Source: REEP01 sp964517265 (GTDB lineage Bacteria; Pseudomonadota; Alphaproteobacteria; Rhodospirillales; Defluviicoccaceae). From it: 18,079 nucleotides of DNA. The translations under genes and the position numbers were made by a program. The DNA lies in the NCBI GenBank assembly GCA_964517265.1, contig CAZFBS010000052.1, positions 1-18,079 of the forward strand. The letters run 5' to 3'. Positions 6,774-13,925 of the stretch are shown here, piece after piece (within the stretch, counting starts at the first letter, position 1; every line of letters begins with the position of its first letter). A model generated the notes under the pieces. The model saw only the letters and a list, made by a program, of their open reading frames with translations, searched no databases and had not been told where the DNA came from.

Positions 6774-7844
6774 TCACGCCGCGAGGAATTCGCGGGCTCG
6801 CTTGCGCCAGCCATCGATGAATGCGTGCTGCCTGGGATCGTTGGCGACAATCGTATTGTAATAGCCAAGCCGGATATCGACCAACGTTCGGTTGATATCC
6901 GTGCATGGATAGGCCGCCGCGGCGGCTCTGGTTTCAGGTCCGAGCACGCCATCCTCGATAAGGCGGGCGCCGCAGCGGTTCAACGCCCGTTGCAACAACG
7001 TAATGCCGGTTTTCGGTCCACTGTTAACCGCAATGTCGAAGACATGCGCCTGAAGCGCGGGTGGAAGCGCATCGATGCCGGGGCCGAAGAAATAGACGGC
7101 GCGATAGATCTCAGCCGCTTCGGAACGAGTGAGATCCTTGACCTCATCGGTTGTGACGGGACGCCCACGCCAAGCGGCGAGTGCCTGACGGGTTATCCCA
7201 TAATGGGTCGGCCCGCCGCGGTCGGCTGGATGGTTGACATAGCCGCCTTCCCGTTTGATCACCGCATTGATCATGCTCTCGATCGAGCGGGTGCTGCTGC
7301 GCGGACCCGGGCTGGACGTAGGCATCGACAAACCCTTCGCGGGTGGCATCGCCGTGGGCGCTGCCGCCGGCACGGTGGCTTCTTCAGCCTCGATCCGCTC
7401 CTGTCGCCTTTCGAAGACCGCTTTGGCTCGCTCCAAATGTTCCTTCGTGATTTTCGGCTTGCGCAAATCTTGGCTGACCAGCCGTCCGCCAAACCAGAAT
7501 GCAATGATAGTCAGCCACATCAGCCATAGTTCATCGGGAACAACCTCCATTGCGCCCATGTACTCCACAAAACCCATTGGATCGTAAAATGCCCAGACAA
7601 AGATGCCGATAATGCTGAACGTGATTACCGGTCGTGGCAGCCGGTTCAGGCCATCGACAAAGCTGTCCCACCACGTCGTGGGCGGGCGTCCGGCAAATTC
7701 CGCTGCGAACTGTGCCAAAACCGCCATGTGCTCATCATGAATGGCGGCGTCTTTCTCGCTTTTGTCGCCCCAAATTGTCCCGACGATATTCGAAACGGCG
7801 TTGCCGATTCCTTCCGCACTGCTGGCGATTGCTCTACCAATCAT
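6774..7844 (-). CDS. Fused GTA-type holin and GH108 muramidase (holin-endolysin fusion)
   Basis: 356 residues with two parts. Residues 1-130 match the three-TM holin family of gene transfer agents: an amphipathic N-terminus, then WWDSFVDGLNRLPRP (58-72), a membrane segment at about 72-88, a short acidic loop with DPMGF, and a second membrane segment at about 105-121 ending WFGGR. A charged helix (130-156) and an Ala/Pro/Ser linker (157-185) lead to a Glyco_hydro_108 domain with REGGYVNHPADRGGPTHYGI (198-217; catalytic Glu expected at E199). A PG_binding_3-like end follows (about 250-354: HVFDIAVNSG, DGVLGPETRAA, GWRKRAREF). In Rhodobacter the GTA holin and endolysin are separate adjacent genes; here they are one frame. 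The start has GGAG nine bases upstream. By charge distribution the enzyme domain would sit in the cytoplasm until released. Convergent with the lipoprotein gene (45-base gap). Confidence 0.82.
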   Translation of the reverse strand: MIGRAIASSAEGIGNAVSNIVGTIWGDKSEKDAAIHDEHMAVLAQFAAEFAGRPPTTWWDSFVDGLNRLPRPVITFSIIGIFVWAFYDPMGFVEYMGAMEVVPDELWLMWLTIIAFWFGGRLVSQDLRKPKITKEHLERAKAVFERRQERIEAEEATVPAAAPTAMPPAKGLSMPTSSPGPRSSTRSIESMINAVIKREGGYVNHPADRGGPTHYGITRQALAAWRGRPVTTDEVKDLTRSEAAEIYRAVYFFGPGIDALPPALQAHVFDIAVNSGPKTGITLLQRALNRCGARLIEDGVLGPETRAAAAAYPCTDINRTLVDIRLGYYNTIVANDPRQHAFIDGWRKRAREFLAA

Positions 7845-7991
7845 GATGATAGTCTCCGTAGCTTACAGAGGGGCTCCAAACGAGCGGCCGGGCTGCCGCC
7901 ATCGCGGCCCGTGCAGGACGATGGTCCTGATCGAGGCAACAACCTCTTACACGTCTGCTAAGTGGCCGCACACAGCTTTCGGTTGATGATA

Positions 7992-8020
7992 CTGATAACA
8001 CAAAACATAAAAGGTGTAAA
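7992..8020 (-). promoter_or_regulatory. Candidate sigma-70 promoter for the holin-muramidase gene
   Basis: On the minus strand TTTACA (8020-8015) and TATCAG (7997-7992) are separated by 17 bases, in a distinctly AT-rich patch (about 7981-8035) within an otherwise GC-rich region. Transcription from near 7985 would give a leader of about 140 nt. It lies between hemW and the fusion gene, so the fusion need not depend on read-through from hemW. The match is by eye. Confidence 0.4.
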
Positions 8021-8079
8021 GGAATATGATCCTATGACGCCAGCGGCCTTGGTACCCCCACCCTAGGCAGGATCTGCTT

Positions 8080-9276
8080 TCAGGTCAGCAGTTCGCGCAG
8101 GATTGCGTCGAGCAGGAGGCGACCGGTCGGTGTAACCCGCAGAGCTCCATCGTCCAGGCGGACGAGGCCCTCTTCGCGCACTCGCGCAAGGCCTTCTTTG
8201 CTGACGGCGTCTTCAATGCTGACGCCGGTAACCACGCGAAAGCGATCGCGATCGATCCCGCTTGTGAGGCGCAACCCAAGTAGCAGCAACTCTTCCCGCC
8301 TTTCCTCCCCGCTGAGCGGCTTTTGCCGGGCAGTGCCGTGGCCCTGACGCTCGACGGTGTCCAGCCATCGATCGGGCAGGCGATGCTGCTGTACCGCATG
8401 GCAGACAGTGCCTTCGGTCAGCCGACCATGCGCGCCGGGGCCGATGCCGACGTAGTCGCTTCCTTGCCAGATCGCGAGGTTATGGCGGCAGGCGGCATCG
8501 GGGCGGGCGTAGTTGGAGATCTCATATGGATCGAGACCGGCGGCGGCGAGAGTGTCGGTAGCCGCTTGGTAAAGATCGGCCATGGTGTCTTCATCGCTTG
8601 TAGCGGTCCGGTCCCGGTGAAAGGCGGTTCCCGGCTCGATCGTCAGCTGATAAGCGGAGACATGCTCCCCGGCGATCCTGAGGGCATCCATCAGATCCTT
8701 CCGCCATCGCTGCGTTGTGTGGCCAGCCCAGCCATAGATCAGATCGAAGGAGAACCGCTGGAAAGCCGCAGCCGCTGCATCCACGGCGACGCGTGCCTCG
8801 GCTGCGGAGTGAGCCCGCCCCAGGAATCCGAGCACGGCATCGTCGAGCGACTGGACGCCAAGCGAGAGTCGGTTGACGCCGGCGTCGCGGAGTGCGGCGA
8901 AGCGCGTCGCGTCGGCCGAGGATGGATTGGCTTCCAGCGTGACCTCGAGATCGTCCGCTACCTGCCAACGAGCGTGTGTGGCCTCAATCAACGCCGCAGC
9001 CACAGCCGGTTCCATCAGCGAAGGCGTGCCGCCACCAAAAAAGATGCTGGTGACGATGCGGCGGCCGGCCCGGCCGCCGGTTCGGTCCGCGAAATGATCA
9101 AGCTCTTGGAGAAGCGCTCGCTGCCAGCGACGCTGGTCGACCTCTGCCGCAACATGGCTGTTGAAGTCGCAATAGGGACACTTCGACGGGCAGAACGGCC
9201 AGTGGATGTAGAGGGCCAGCGGCTGCCCATGGGCAGAGCCTTCCGCCGGCGGTGCCGATTTTCCTGGTTCTACCAT
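8080..9276 (-). CDS. hemW: HemW, radical SAM heme chaperone (CPO3-like)
   Basis: 398 residues from the ATG at 9276. The radical SAM cluster motif is C29-x3-C33-x2-C36 in FCPSKCPYCDF, preceded by LYIHWPF as in HemW. Other HemW marks are FFGGGTPSLM, LEANPSS, GVNRLSLGVQS, SAYQLTIEPGT and VGIGPGAHG. HemW binds heme and delivers it to respiratory proteins; it was formerly misnamed coproporphyrinogen dehydrogenase HemN. The heme-associated HNxxYW motif reads HNLAIW here, with Ile in place of Tyr. The open frame reaches a TTG at 9339 inside rdgB, and a GTG at 9294 is also possible; ATG 9276 gives the family-like N-terminus. It is the last gene of the rph-rdgB-hemW operon, 28 bases after rdgB. Confidence 0.94.
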   Translation of the reverse strand: MVEPGKSAPPAEGSAHGQPLALYIHWPFCPSKCPYCDFNSHVAAEVDQRRWQRALLQELDHFADRTGGRAGRRIVTSIFFGGGTPSLMEPAVAAALIEATHARWQVADDLEVTLEANPSSADATRFAALRDAGVNRLSLGVQSLDDAVLGFLGRAHSAAEARVAVDAAAAAFQRFSFDLIYGWAGHTTQRWRKDLMDALRIAGEHVSAYQLTIEPGTAFHRDRTATSDEDTMADLYQAATDTLAAAGLDPYEISNYARPDAACRHNLAIWQGSDYVGIGPGAHGRLTEGTVCHAVQQHRLPDRWLDTVERQGHGTARQKPLSGEERREELLLLGLRLTSGIDRDRFRVVTGVSIEDAVSKEGLARVREEGLVRLDDGALRVTPTGRLLLDAILRELLT

Positions 9277-9304
9277 GCGCTCTTCGGGCTTCACACCTGG
9301 ATTT

Positions 9305-9904
9305 TCACGATGCGAAGCAGGCGGCCACCAGCTTGTCAAAGGCGCGCGCGCGGTGGCTCAGTCTATGCTTTTCTTCCGGTTCCATTTCACCGAACGTGAT
9401 ATCGAAACCATCCGGGACAAACATCGGGTCGTAACCGAAGCCGCGTGAACCCCGTGGCGGCCAGACCAAATGGCCATGAACCTCTCCTTGAAAGGTTTCC
9501 GTGTGTCCATCCGGCCATGCCAACGACAACGCACACGTGAAATTGGCGCGGCGGTTATCGTGCCCCTTCAGGGTCTCCTCGACCTTCGACATTGCCTTGC
9601 CGAAATCCCGCTCAGGTCCGGCCCAGCGTGCCGAATAGAGTCCGGGAGCACCGCCAAGGGCTTCCACGACGAGGCCAGAGTCATCCGCCAATGCCGGCCG
9701 CCCCGAGGCGAGCGCTGCGGCGAGCGCCTTGATCTCCGCGTTTGCCCGAAAGTCCTCGCCGTTCTCTTCGGGCTCATCCAGACCGAGTTCTCCAGCCGAC
9801 AGCACCATAGCGCCAAAGGGCGTGAGCAGATCGCGGATCTCCCGCACTTTCCCAGAATTGTGGCTGGCGATCACCAGTGGGCCGCGCTCGAAGTGCCGCG
9901 TCAT
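9305..9904 (-). CDS. rdgB: XTP/dITP diphosphatase (non-canonical purine NTP pyrophosphatase)
   Basis: 199 residues, full length. It hydrolyses dITP, dXTP and dHAPTP to monophosphates, keeping deaminated purines out of DNA and RNA. The Ham1/RdgB signature is present: ASHNSGKVREI (13-23), the acidic EENGEDFRANAEIKA (46-60), the catalytic LADDSGLVVEALGGAPG (72-88, D74-D75), YSARWAG, and the C-terminal GFGYDPMFVPDG and KHRLSHRARA. The start ATG is 36 bases after the rph stop. Its position between rph and hemW is the usual alphaproteobacterial order, and it is very likely in one operon with them. Confidence 0.97.
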   Translation of the reverse strand: MTRHFERGPLVIASHNSGKVREIRDLLTPFGAMVLSAGELGLDEPEENGEDFRANAEIKALAAALASGRPALADDSGLVVEALGGAPGLYSARWAGPERDFGKAMSKVEETLKGHDNRRANFTCALSLAWPDGHTETFQGEVHGHLVWPPRGSRGFGYDPMFVPDGFDITFGEMEPEEKHRLSHRARAFDKLVAACFAS

Positions 9905-9940
9905 GGCAATAACCTTGTTCCCAACTGCGGGAGTCGCCGC

Positions 9941-10660
9941 TTAAGCGGCATAGACAGCCTTGCGCTGCATCGCGATCAACTCGCCGATGCCTTTGCGGGC
10001 AAGTGTCAGCATCGCGGTCAACTGTGCTTCGGTAAACGGTCTCGTCTCGGCAGTGCCCTGAATTTCGACAATCCCGCCACGACCGGTCAGCACGAAGTTG
10101 GCATCGACCGAGGCGACACTGTCTTCCGCGTAGTCGAGGTCGACGATGGGAAGATCCATATAGACGCCGCAGGAAATCGCCGCCACCTGATCGAGCAAAG
10201 GCAGGCTCGCCAGGATCCCGAGATCGACGAGCCGGCGGAATGCCAGATGCAATGCAACGTAGCCGCCGGTGATCGCCGCAGTCCGGGTCCCTCCATCCGC
10301 CTGGATGACGTCGCAATCGACCCGAATCTGCATCTCGCCCATGGCCTTCAGATCGGTTGCTGCCCTTAGGCTTCTGCCGATCAACCGCTGGATCTCCTGG
10401 GTTCGGCCGGTCTGCCGGCCCCGTGCGGCCTCACGATCGGTTCTTCCCGCCGTTGCGCGCGGAAGCATGCCGTACTCCGCAGTGATCCATCCGCGGCCGC
10501 TGTCTCGCATCCACGATGGCGGCCGCTGCTCGACTGTGGCCGTGCACAGAACGTGAGTATCACCAAAGCGGACCAAGCATGATCCCTCCGCATACTTGTT
10601 GATATTGGTTTCGAGAATGACGGTACGGATGGCGTCGGCGGCACGGCCGGAGGGTCTCAT
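9941..10660 (-). CDS. rph: Ribonuclease PH
   Basis: 239 residues from the ATG at 10660, the family length. This phosphorolytic 3'-5' exoribonuclease trims tRNA and other RNA 3' ends. The N-terminus MRPSGRAADAIR is the canonical family start; the frame extends to 10750 but the added 30 residues are not family-like. Visible motifs are KYAEGSCLVRFGDTHVLCTA (22-41), GWITAEYGMLPRAT (57-70), the RQTGRTQEIQRLIGRSLRA segment (82-100), and the phosphate-site DGGTRTAAITGG (122-133, R126). It is the first gene of the minus-strand rph-rdgB-hemW operon, divergent from hrcA. The stop codon sits inside a 14-base palindrome (9936-9949). Confidence 0.97.
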   Translation of the reverse strand: MRPSGRAADAIRTVILETNINKYAEGSCLVRFGDTHVLCTATVEQRPPSWMRDSGRGWITAEYGMLPRATAGRTDREAARGRQTGRTQEIQRLIGRSLRAATDLKAMGEMQIRVDCDVIQADGGTRTAAITGGYVALHLAFRRLVDLGILASLPLLDQVAAISCGVYMDLPIVDLDYAEDSVASVDANFVLTGRGGIVEIQGTAETRPFTEAQLTAMLTLARKGIGELIAMQRKAVYAA

Positions 10661-10730
10661 CGAGTTTCCGAAGCTGGATTGAAGGAGCGGCCAAGCTAGC
10701 GCTGCATTCCGGCGAGGTAAAGGCCACGCG

Positions 10731-10759
10731 TTGACGCTTGGCGGCGCCACGACTAGATT
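10731..10759 (+). promoter_or_regulatory. Candidate sigma-70 promoter of hrcA-grpE
   Basis: TTGACG (10731-10736), a 17-base spacer and TAGATT (10754-10759), with an expected start near 10766 and a leader of roughly 85-100 nt. No CIRCE inverted repeat (TTAGCACTC-N9-GAGTGCTAA) and no convincing RpoH promoter was seen between rph and hrcA. Confidence 0.5.
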
Positions 10760-10849
10760 TCACACACAATTGGCAAAACGGGGCCTGGAGTCGAGACGGT
10801 TGGCAGAACGTACGGCCAGAGCAGAAGCGGTGGATGCGTTGGCGGGGCA

Positions 10850-11902
10850 GTGCCGAACAGATCGATGAGTGTGTCCGAACTGAACCAGCGGTCCCGGATG
10901 ATTTTCCGGCAGATCGTGGATGCCTATCTTGAGACCGGCGAACCAATTGGATCGCGCACATTGGCCAAGCGGCTGCCGCTGAATCTGTCGCCGGCGACGA
11001 TCCGCAATGTCATGGCCGACCTTGAGGAGGTGGGGCTTTTGTTCGCGCCGCACACATCGGCGGGGCGGCTGCCGACGGAAGCAGGCTTGAAACTGTTCGT
11101 CGATGGCCTGCTGGAAGTTGGCGATCTAACCGGTGAAGAGCAGCGCCTACTGACCGAGCAATGCTCCGGTTCCGGTACCAGCCTGGAAGGCTTGCTGGAG
11201 AAGGCAACGGCCGCCCTCTCAGGCCTTTCTCACTGCGCCGGCGTGGTGATGGCGCCGAAAACGGATGCGCCGCTCAAGCATATTGAGTTGGTGAACTTGA
11301 GCCCCGGCCGCGCGCTGGTGGTTCTTGTTCAGGAGAGTGGCTTGGTCGAAAATCGGATTGTCGAGATTCCAAAGGATCTGCGTCCTTCGGCACTGGTCGA
11401 AGCCTCCAACTACCTTAGCGCCCGCTTGGTCGGGCGCAGCGTGTCGGAAGCGCGGGCGGAAATCCTGGTGGAACTCAAGGCACACGAAGCGGAACTCGAT
11501 GAGTTGGCCAGCAAGGTTGTCGAATCGGGGCTTGCGATCTGGGCCGGCGGCGAGCAAAGCGGCTCACTGATCATCCGGGGGCAGGCACGGTTGCTGGAAG
11601 ATGTCCAAGCCATCGGTGATCTTGAGCACATCCGAAGCCTGTTCTCGGCGCTTGAGACCAAGGAGACATTGCTGAAGATCCTTTCGCTTGTTGACAATGC
11701 GGAAGGCGTTCAGATCTTCATCGGCGCCAGCAATGAGCTTTTCAGCCTGGCAGGCTGTTCGATGATCGTGAGTTCCTATCGTGACAGCCGCAGATGCATC
11801 ATCGGCGCCATAGGGGTGATTGGCCCGACACGCATGAATTATTCGCGCATTATTCCAATGGTGGATTACAGCGCAAAACTTGTCGGCCGCCTGATCGGCT
11901 GA
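10850..11902 (+). CDS. hrcA: Heat-inducible transcription repressor HrcA
   Basis: 350 residues from the GTG at 10850; an ATG at 10865 (MSVSELNQRSR) is an equally plausible start giving 345 residues. HrcA represses class I heat-shock genes by binding CIRCE elements, and its activity is set by GroEL. The N-terminal winged helix shows SRMIFRQIVDAYLETGEPIGSR and LSPATIRNVMADLEEVGLL, followed by HTSAGRLPTEAGLKLFVD. The GAF-like middle and dimerisation regions follow (GRALVVLVQESGLVENRIVEI; the C-terminal IGVIGPTRMNYSRIIPMVDY). It starts the hrcA-grpE operon, with 16 bases between the genes. Its operator was not found in this window, so its main target (probably groESL) should lie elsewhere. Confidence 0.96.
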   Translation: MPNRSMSVSELNQRSRMIFRQIVDAYLETGEPIGSRTLAKRLPLNLSPATIRNVMADLEEVGLLFAPHTSAGRLPTEAGLKLFVDGLLEVGDLTGEEQRLLTEQCSGSGTSLEGLLEKATAALSGLSHCAGVVMAPKTDAPLKHIELVNLSPGRALVVLVQESGLVENRIVEIPKDLRPSALVEASNYLSARLVGRSVSEARAEILVELKAHEAELDELASKVVESGLAIWAGGEQSGSLIIRGQARLLEDVQAIGDLEHIRSLFSALETKETLLKILSLVDNAEGVQIFIGASNELFSLAGCSMIVSSYRDSRRCIIGAIGVIGPTRMNYSRIIPMVDYSAKLVGRLIG

Positions 11903-11918
11903 GGGAGAGTGAGCGACG

Positions 11919-12740
11919 ATGGTAGATGCGAAGGACCAAGGTCAAAAGGCTGCGCCATGGAAAAGGCCAGGAGGCCAGCCGCCGCACCCCGAAGGGCCGG
12001 AGACACCGCCCGAGAGGCAATCGGCGGGTCCGGATATGGATGAAGCCGATAAAGTTGCCGAGGGGATGGGCTCTGAGGAGAGCGGGGTGGTCGACGAGAT
12101 GGCGGAAGAGCCGGGCCTTGCGGAACGGCTGGCAGAAGCCGAACAGGAGATCGCCAAGGTCAAGGATGACTTTCTCAGAGCTCTTGCCGAGGCGGAAAAC
12201 GTCCGCCGCCGTGCTGCCCGGGACAAGGTGGATGCCAGCAAGTATGCCATCACCGGCTTTGCCCGCGATCTGCTGTTGGTGGCGGATAACCTGCGCCGCG
12301 CTGCGGACTCTGTCGATGCCGAGGCGCGTACCCGGGATCCCGCGCTTGAGGCTCTCGTCACCGGAGTTGAGATGACCGAGAAGGAATTGCTCGGCGTTCT
12401 GGAACGGCACGGAGTGACGCCGATCGCGGCGGAAGGGCAGCGTTTCGATCCGCACGTTCACGAAGCGATGTACGAGGTTCCCGACGAAAGCGTGCCGCAT
12501 GGAACTGTCGTGCAGGTGCTGGAGCGCGGTTACATGATTCATGATCGGCCGCTTCGGCCGTCGCGGGTTGGGGTGTCGCGAGGGGGCCCGAAGGAGCGGT
12601 CACCTGGTGCGCGAATGCCGGATGACGCGGTGGCCAAACCGCAAGCAGATACGCCGGGAGCCGGCAGTGCGAACGCTTATGAAAAAGCCGACGAGCGGGG
12701 GAGTGGGGCGGCTGGCTCTCGCTACGACGAGAATCTGTAG
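11919..12740 (+). CDS. grpE: GrpE nucleotide exchange factor for DnaK
   Basis: 273 residues, longer than the usual 180-210. GrpE releases ADP from DnaK in the cytoplasm. An acidic, proline-rich N-terminal region (1-65) precedes the long helix (66-115: AERLAEAEQEIAKVKDDFLR then ENVRRRAARDK). The C-terminal beta domain (about 165-224) is well conserved: GQRFDPHVHEAMYEVPD, GTVVQVLERGYMIHDRPLRP and SRVGVSRGGP. The last 50 residues are an extra low-complexity tail. The ATG has GAGGGAGA (11901-11908) upstream. Its 3' end overlaps the end of the opposing DUF1848 gene by 19 bases. Confidence 0.94.
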   Translation: MVDAKDQGQKAAPWKRPGGQPPHPEGPETPPERQSAGPDMDEADKVAEGMGSEESGVVDEMAEEPGLAERLAEAEQEIAKVKDDFLRALAEAENVRRRAARDKVDASKYAITGFARDLLLVADNLRRAADSVDAEARTRDPALEALVTGVEMTEKELLGVLERHGVTPIAAEGQRFDPHVHEAMYEVPDESVPHGTVVQVLERGYMIHDRPLRPSRVGVSRGGPKERSPGARMPDDAVAKPQADTPGAGSANAYEKADERGSGAAGSRYDENL

Positions 12741-13678
12741 TCGCCACGCGGCTGCGAAGAAATCCATGAGGACGCGAGGAGTTGGTCTCCATATGGATCG
12801 TGCCGCGCCAGCCGGTCTTTCGCGTTGGGTTGGCTGCTGACTGCGTAACAGTAGACACAGCCGTGCGGGCAGGTGTCGTAGTCGCCGATGTCTCGCGAGG
12901 AGAAGCAGCCGCAGCGGGGACGATGGGGCTTGCAGGCTGCGGCAATCGGCTGTCCCGCTTCTCCCGCTGCTCGTTGCAGTCGCTTGGCATCGATACAGCG
13001 TGCCTCGCCCAGTCCGATTGCCGATCCCGTTTCCGATTCGGCAGCAAGCAGTTCCGGCTGTCCGCACAGGGTGGGACGGATTTTGCATTCCACAGCAACG
13101 GCGGCAAGCCGGGAAAGCAGCAAGACCTTTTCCTGTGTCCCCAGGTCGGTCCACTGGAATCCATTTTTACGTGCCGCCGCGTCGAGATTGCGCGCCGTTT
13201 TCCGGTAGATCTGGGCAAACGACAGCACCACTTCGCTGGCGGCCCCAGCGATCGCGCGGCTCAAGCGGGCGAACGTGTCGACGTGCCAGTTTGGAGGCGT
13301 CAAGGACGTCACGATGACCGGATCGTACCGCCAGACAGCCACCGCTGGCCCGAATGTCCTGTTCAAGAAATGCAGGTGGTGAATCGCCTGTTCGGGTGCA
13401 ATCGTAGCGCGATCGAGCGCGCGAGGGTAAGCGGTGATCGTGTACTGGACGACGAACGGAAAACCCCGGCTCCGCACTTCCTCGAGCACGCCGAGGAACG
13501 GTGCCACATTCCGAGTCCAAAAGACAAATCCGTCGACGCTGTCTCGCGTCAGCGGCACTCTTTGAATCCGTCTTGAATAGGGGTTGACGGTTTGCGCGAA
13601 ACCGGCATCGACCCGTCTGAGGAACCATTCTCCATAGAAAGCCGGGATGTCGGTTTTGTAGCTTGCGGAAATGATCAT
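12722..13678 (-). CDS. DUF1848 protein with C-terminal radical-SAM-like Cys cluster
   Basis: 318 residues from the ATG at 13678, where MIISASYKTDIPAFYGEWF is the canonical family N-terminus (the frame runs to 13747). DUF1848 landmarks are VDGFVFWTRNVAPFL (48-62), QYTITAYPR (78-86), VAVWRYDPV (113-121) and the cysteine-rich end C256-G-C258 ... DIGDYDTC270-x3-C274-x2-C277-YA. The CX3CX2C spacing and the CPHGCVYCYA context resemble the Fe-S motif of radical SAM enzymes, but placed at the C-terminus. The function is unknown in the family; an Fe-S enzyme is a reasonable inference. It lies antisense between grpE and dnaK, tail-to-tail with grpE (19-base overlap) and divergent from dnaK, which is unusual. 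A GAGGA lies about 12 bases before the ATG. Confidence 0.88.
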   Translation of the reverse strand: MIISASYKTDIPAFYGEWFLRRVDAGFAQTVNPYSRRIQRVPLTRDSVDGFVFWTRNVAPFLGVLEEVRSRGFPFVVQYTITAYPRALDRATIAPEQAIHHLHFLNRTFGPAVAVWRYDPVIVTSLTPPNWHVDTFARLSRAIAGAASEVVLSFAQIYRKTARNLDAAARKNGFQWTDLGTQEKVLLLSRLAAVAVECKIRPTLCGQPELLAAESETGSAIGLGEARCIDAKRLQRAAGEAGQPIAAACKPHRPRCGCFSSRDIGDYDTCPHGCVYCYAVSSQPNAKDRLARHDPYGDQLLASSWISSQPRGDYRFSS

Positions 13679-13793
13679 GGCATTGCCGTTTCCTCGGACA
13701 AACTGACGAGAGTGAACGTTGTTGTGCCGTTTCGTGAGCGGGCGCAATGTTCACGCAGCGGTTCGCGTGGGTAGGCAAATGCGGAGCGGCCGG

Positions 13794-13822
13794 TTGCGCC
13801 CCCAATTCGCCCCGCATATATA
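13794..13822 (+). promoter_or_regulatory. Candidate dnaK promoter
   Basis: TTGCGC (13794-13799), a 17-base spacer and TATATA (13817-13822). Transcription would start near 13829, giving a leader of about 97 nt. The -10 region sits in GCCCCGCATATATAT, which also loosely resembles an RpoH -10 (CCCCAT-N-T type), but the -35 has GTTG rather than CTTG. I cannot tell whether sigma-70 or RpoH reads it. No CIRCE element is present here. Confidence 0.45.
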
Positions 13823-13925
13823 TCGCGCAACTTGGCAAATGTGGAAATTCTTGGCCAATTTGAACATGGGGACCTGCGCGGCGCCATGCCGGGCCGCGAA
13901 GCTCTGCCGACAGTGAGGTGAAAGA

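Noticed and set aside
6774..7844. Prophage or gene transfer agent cluster around the holin-muramidase gene
   Set aside because: Neighbours are a cell-wall lipoprotein and hemW; no capsid, portal, terminase or tail genes are in the window.
8323..9399. 358-codon plus-strand open frame opposite hemW and the end of rdgB
   Set aside because: Composition shadow of hemW; no recognisable motifs, and the opposing genes are well supported.
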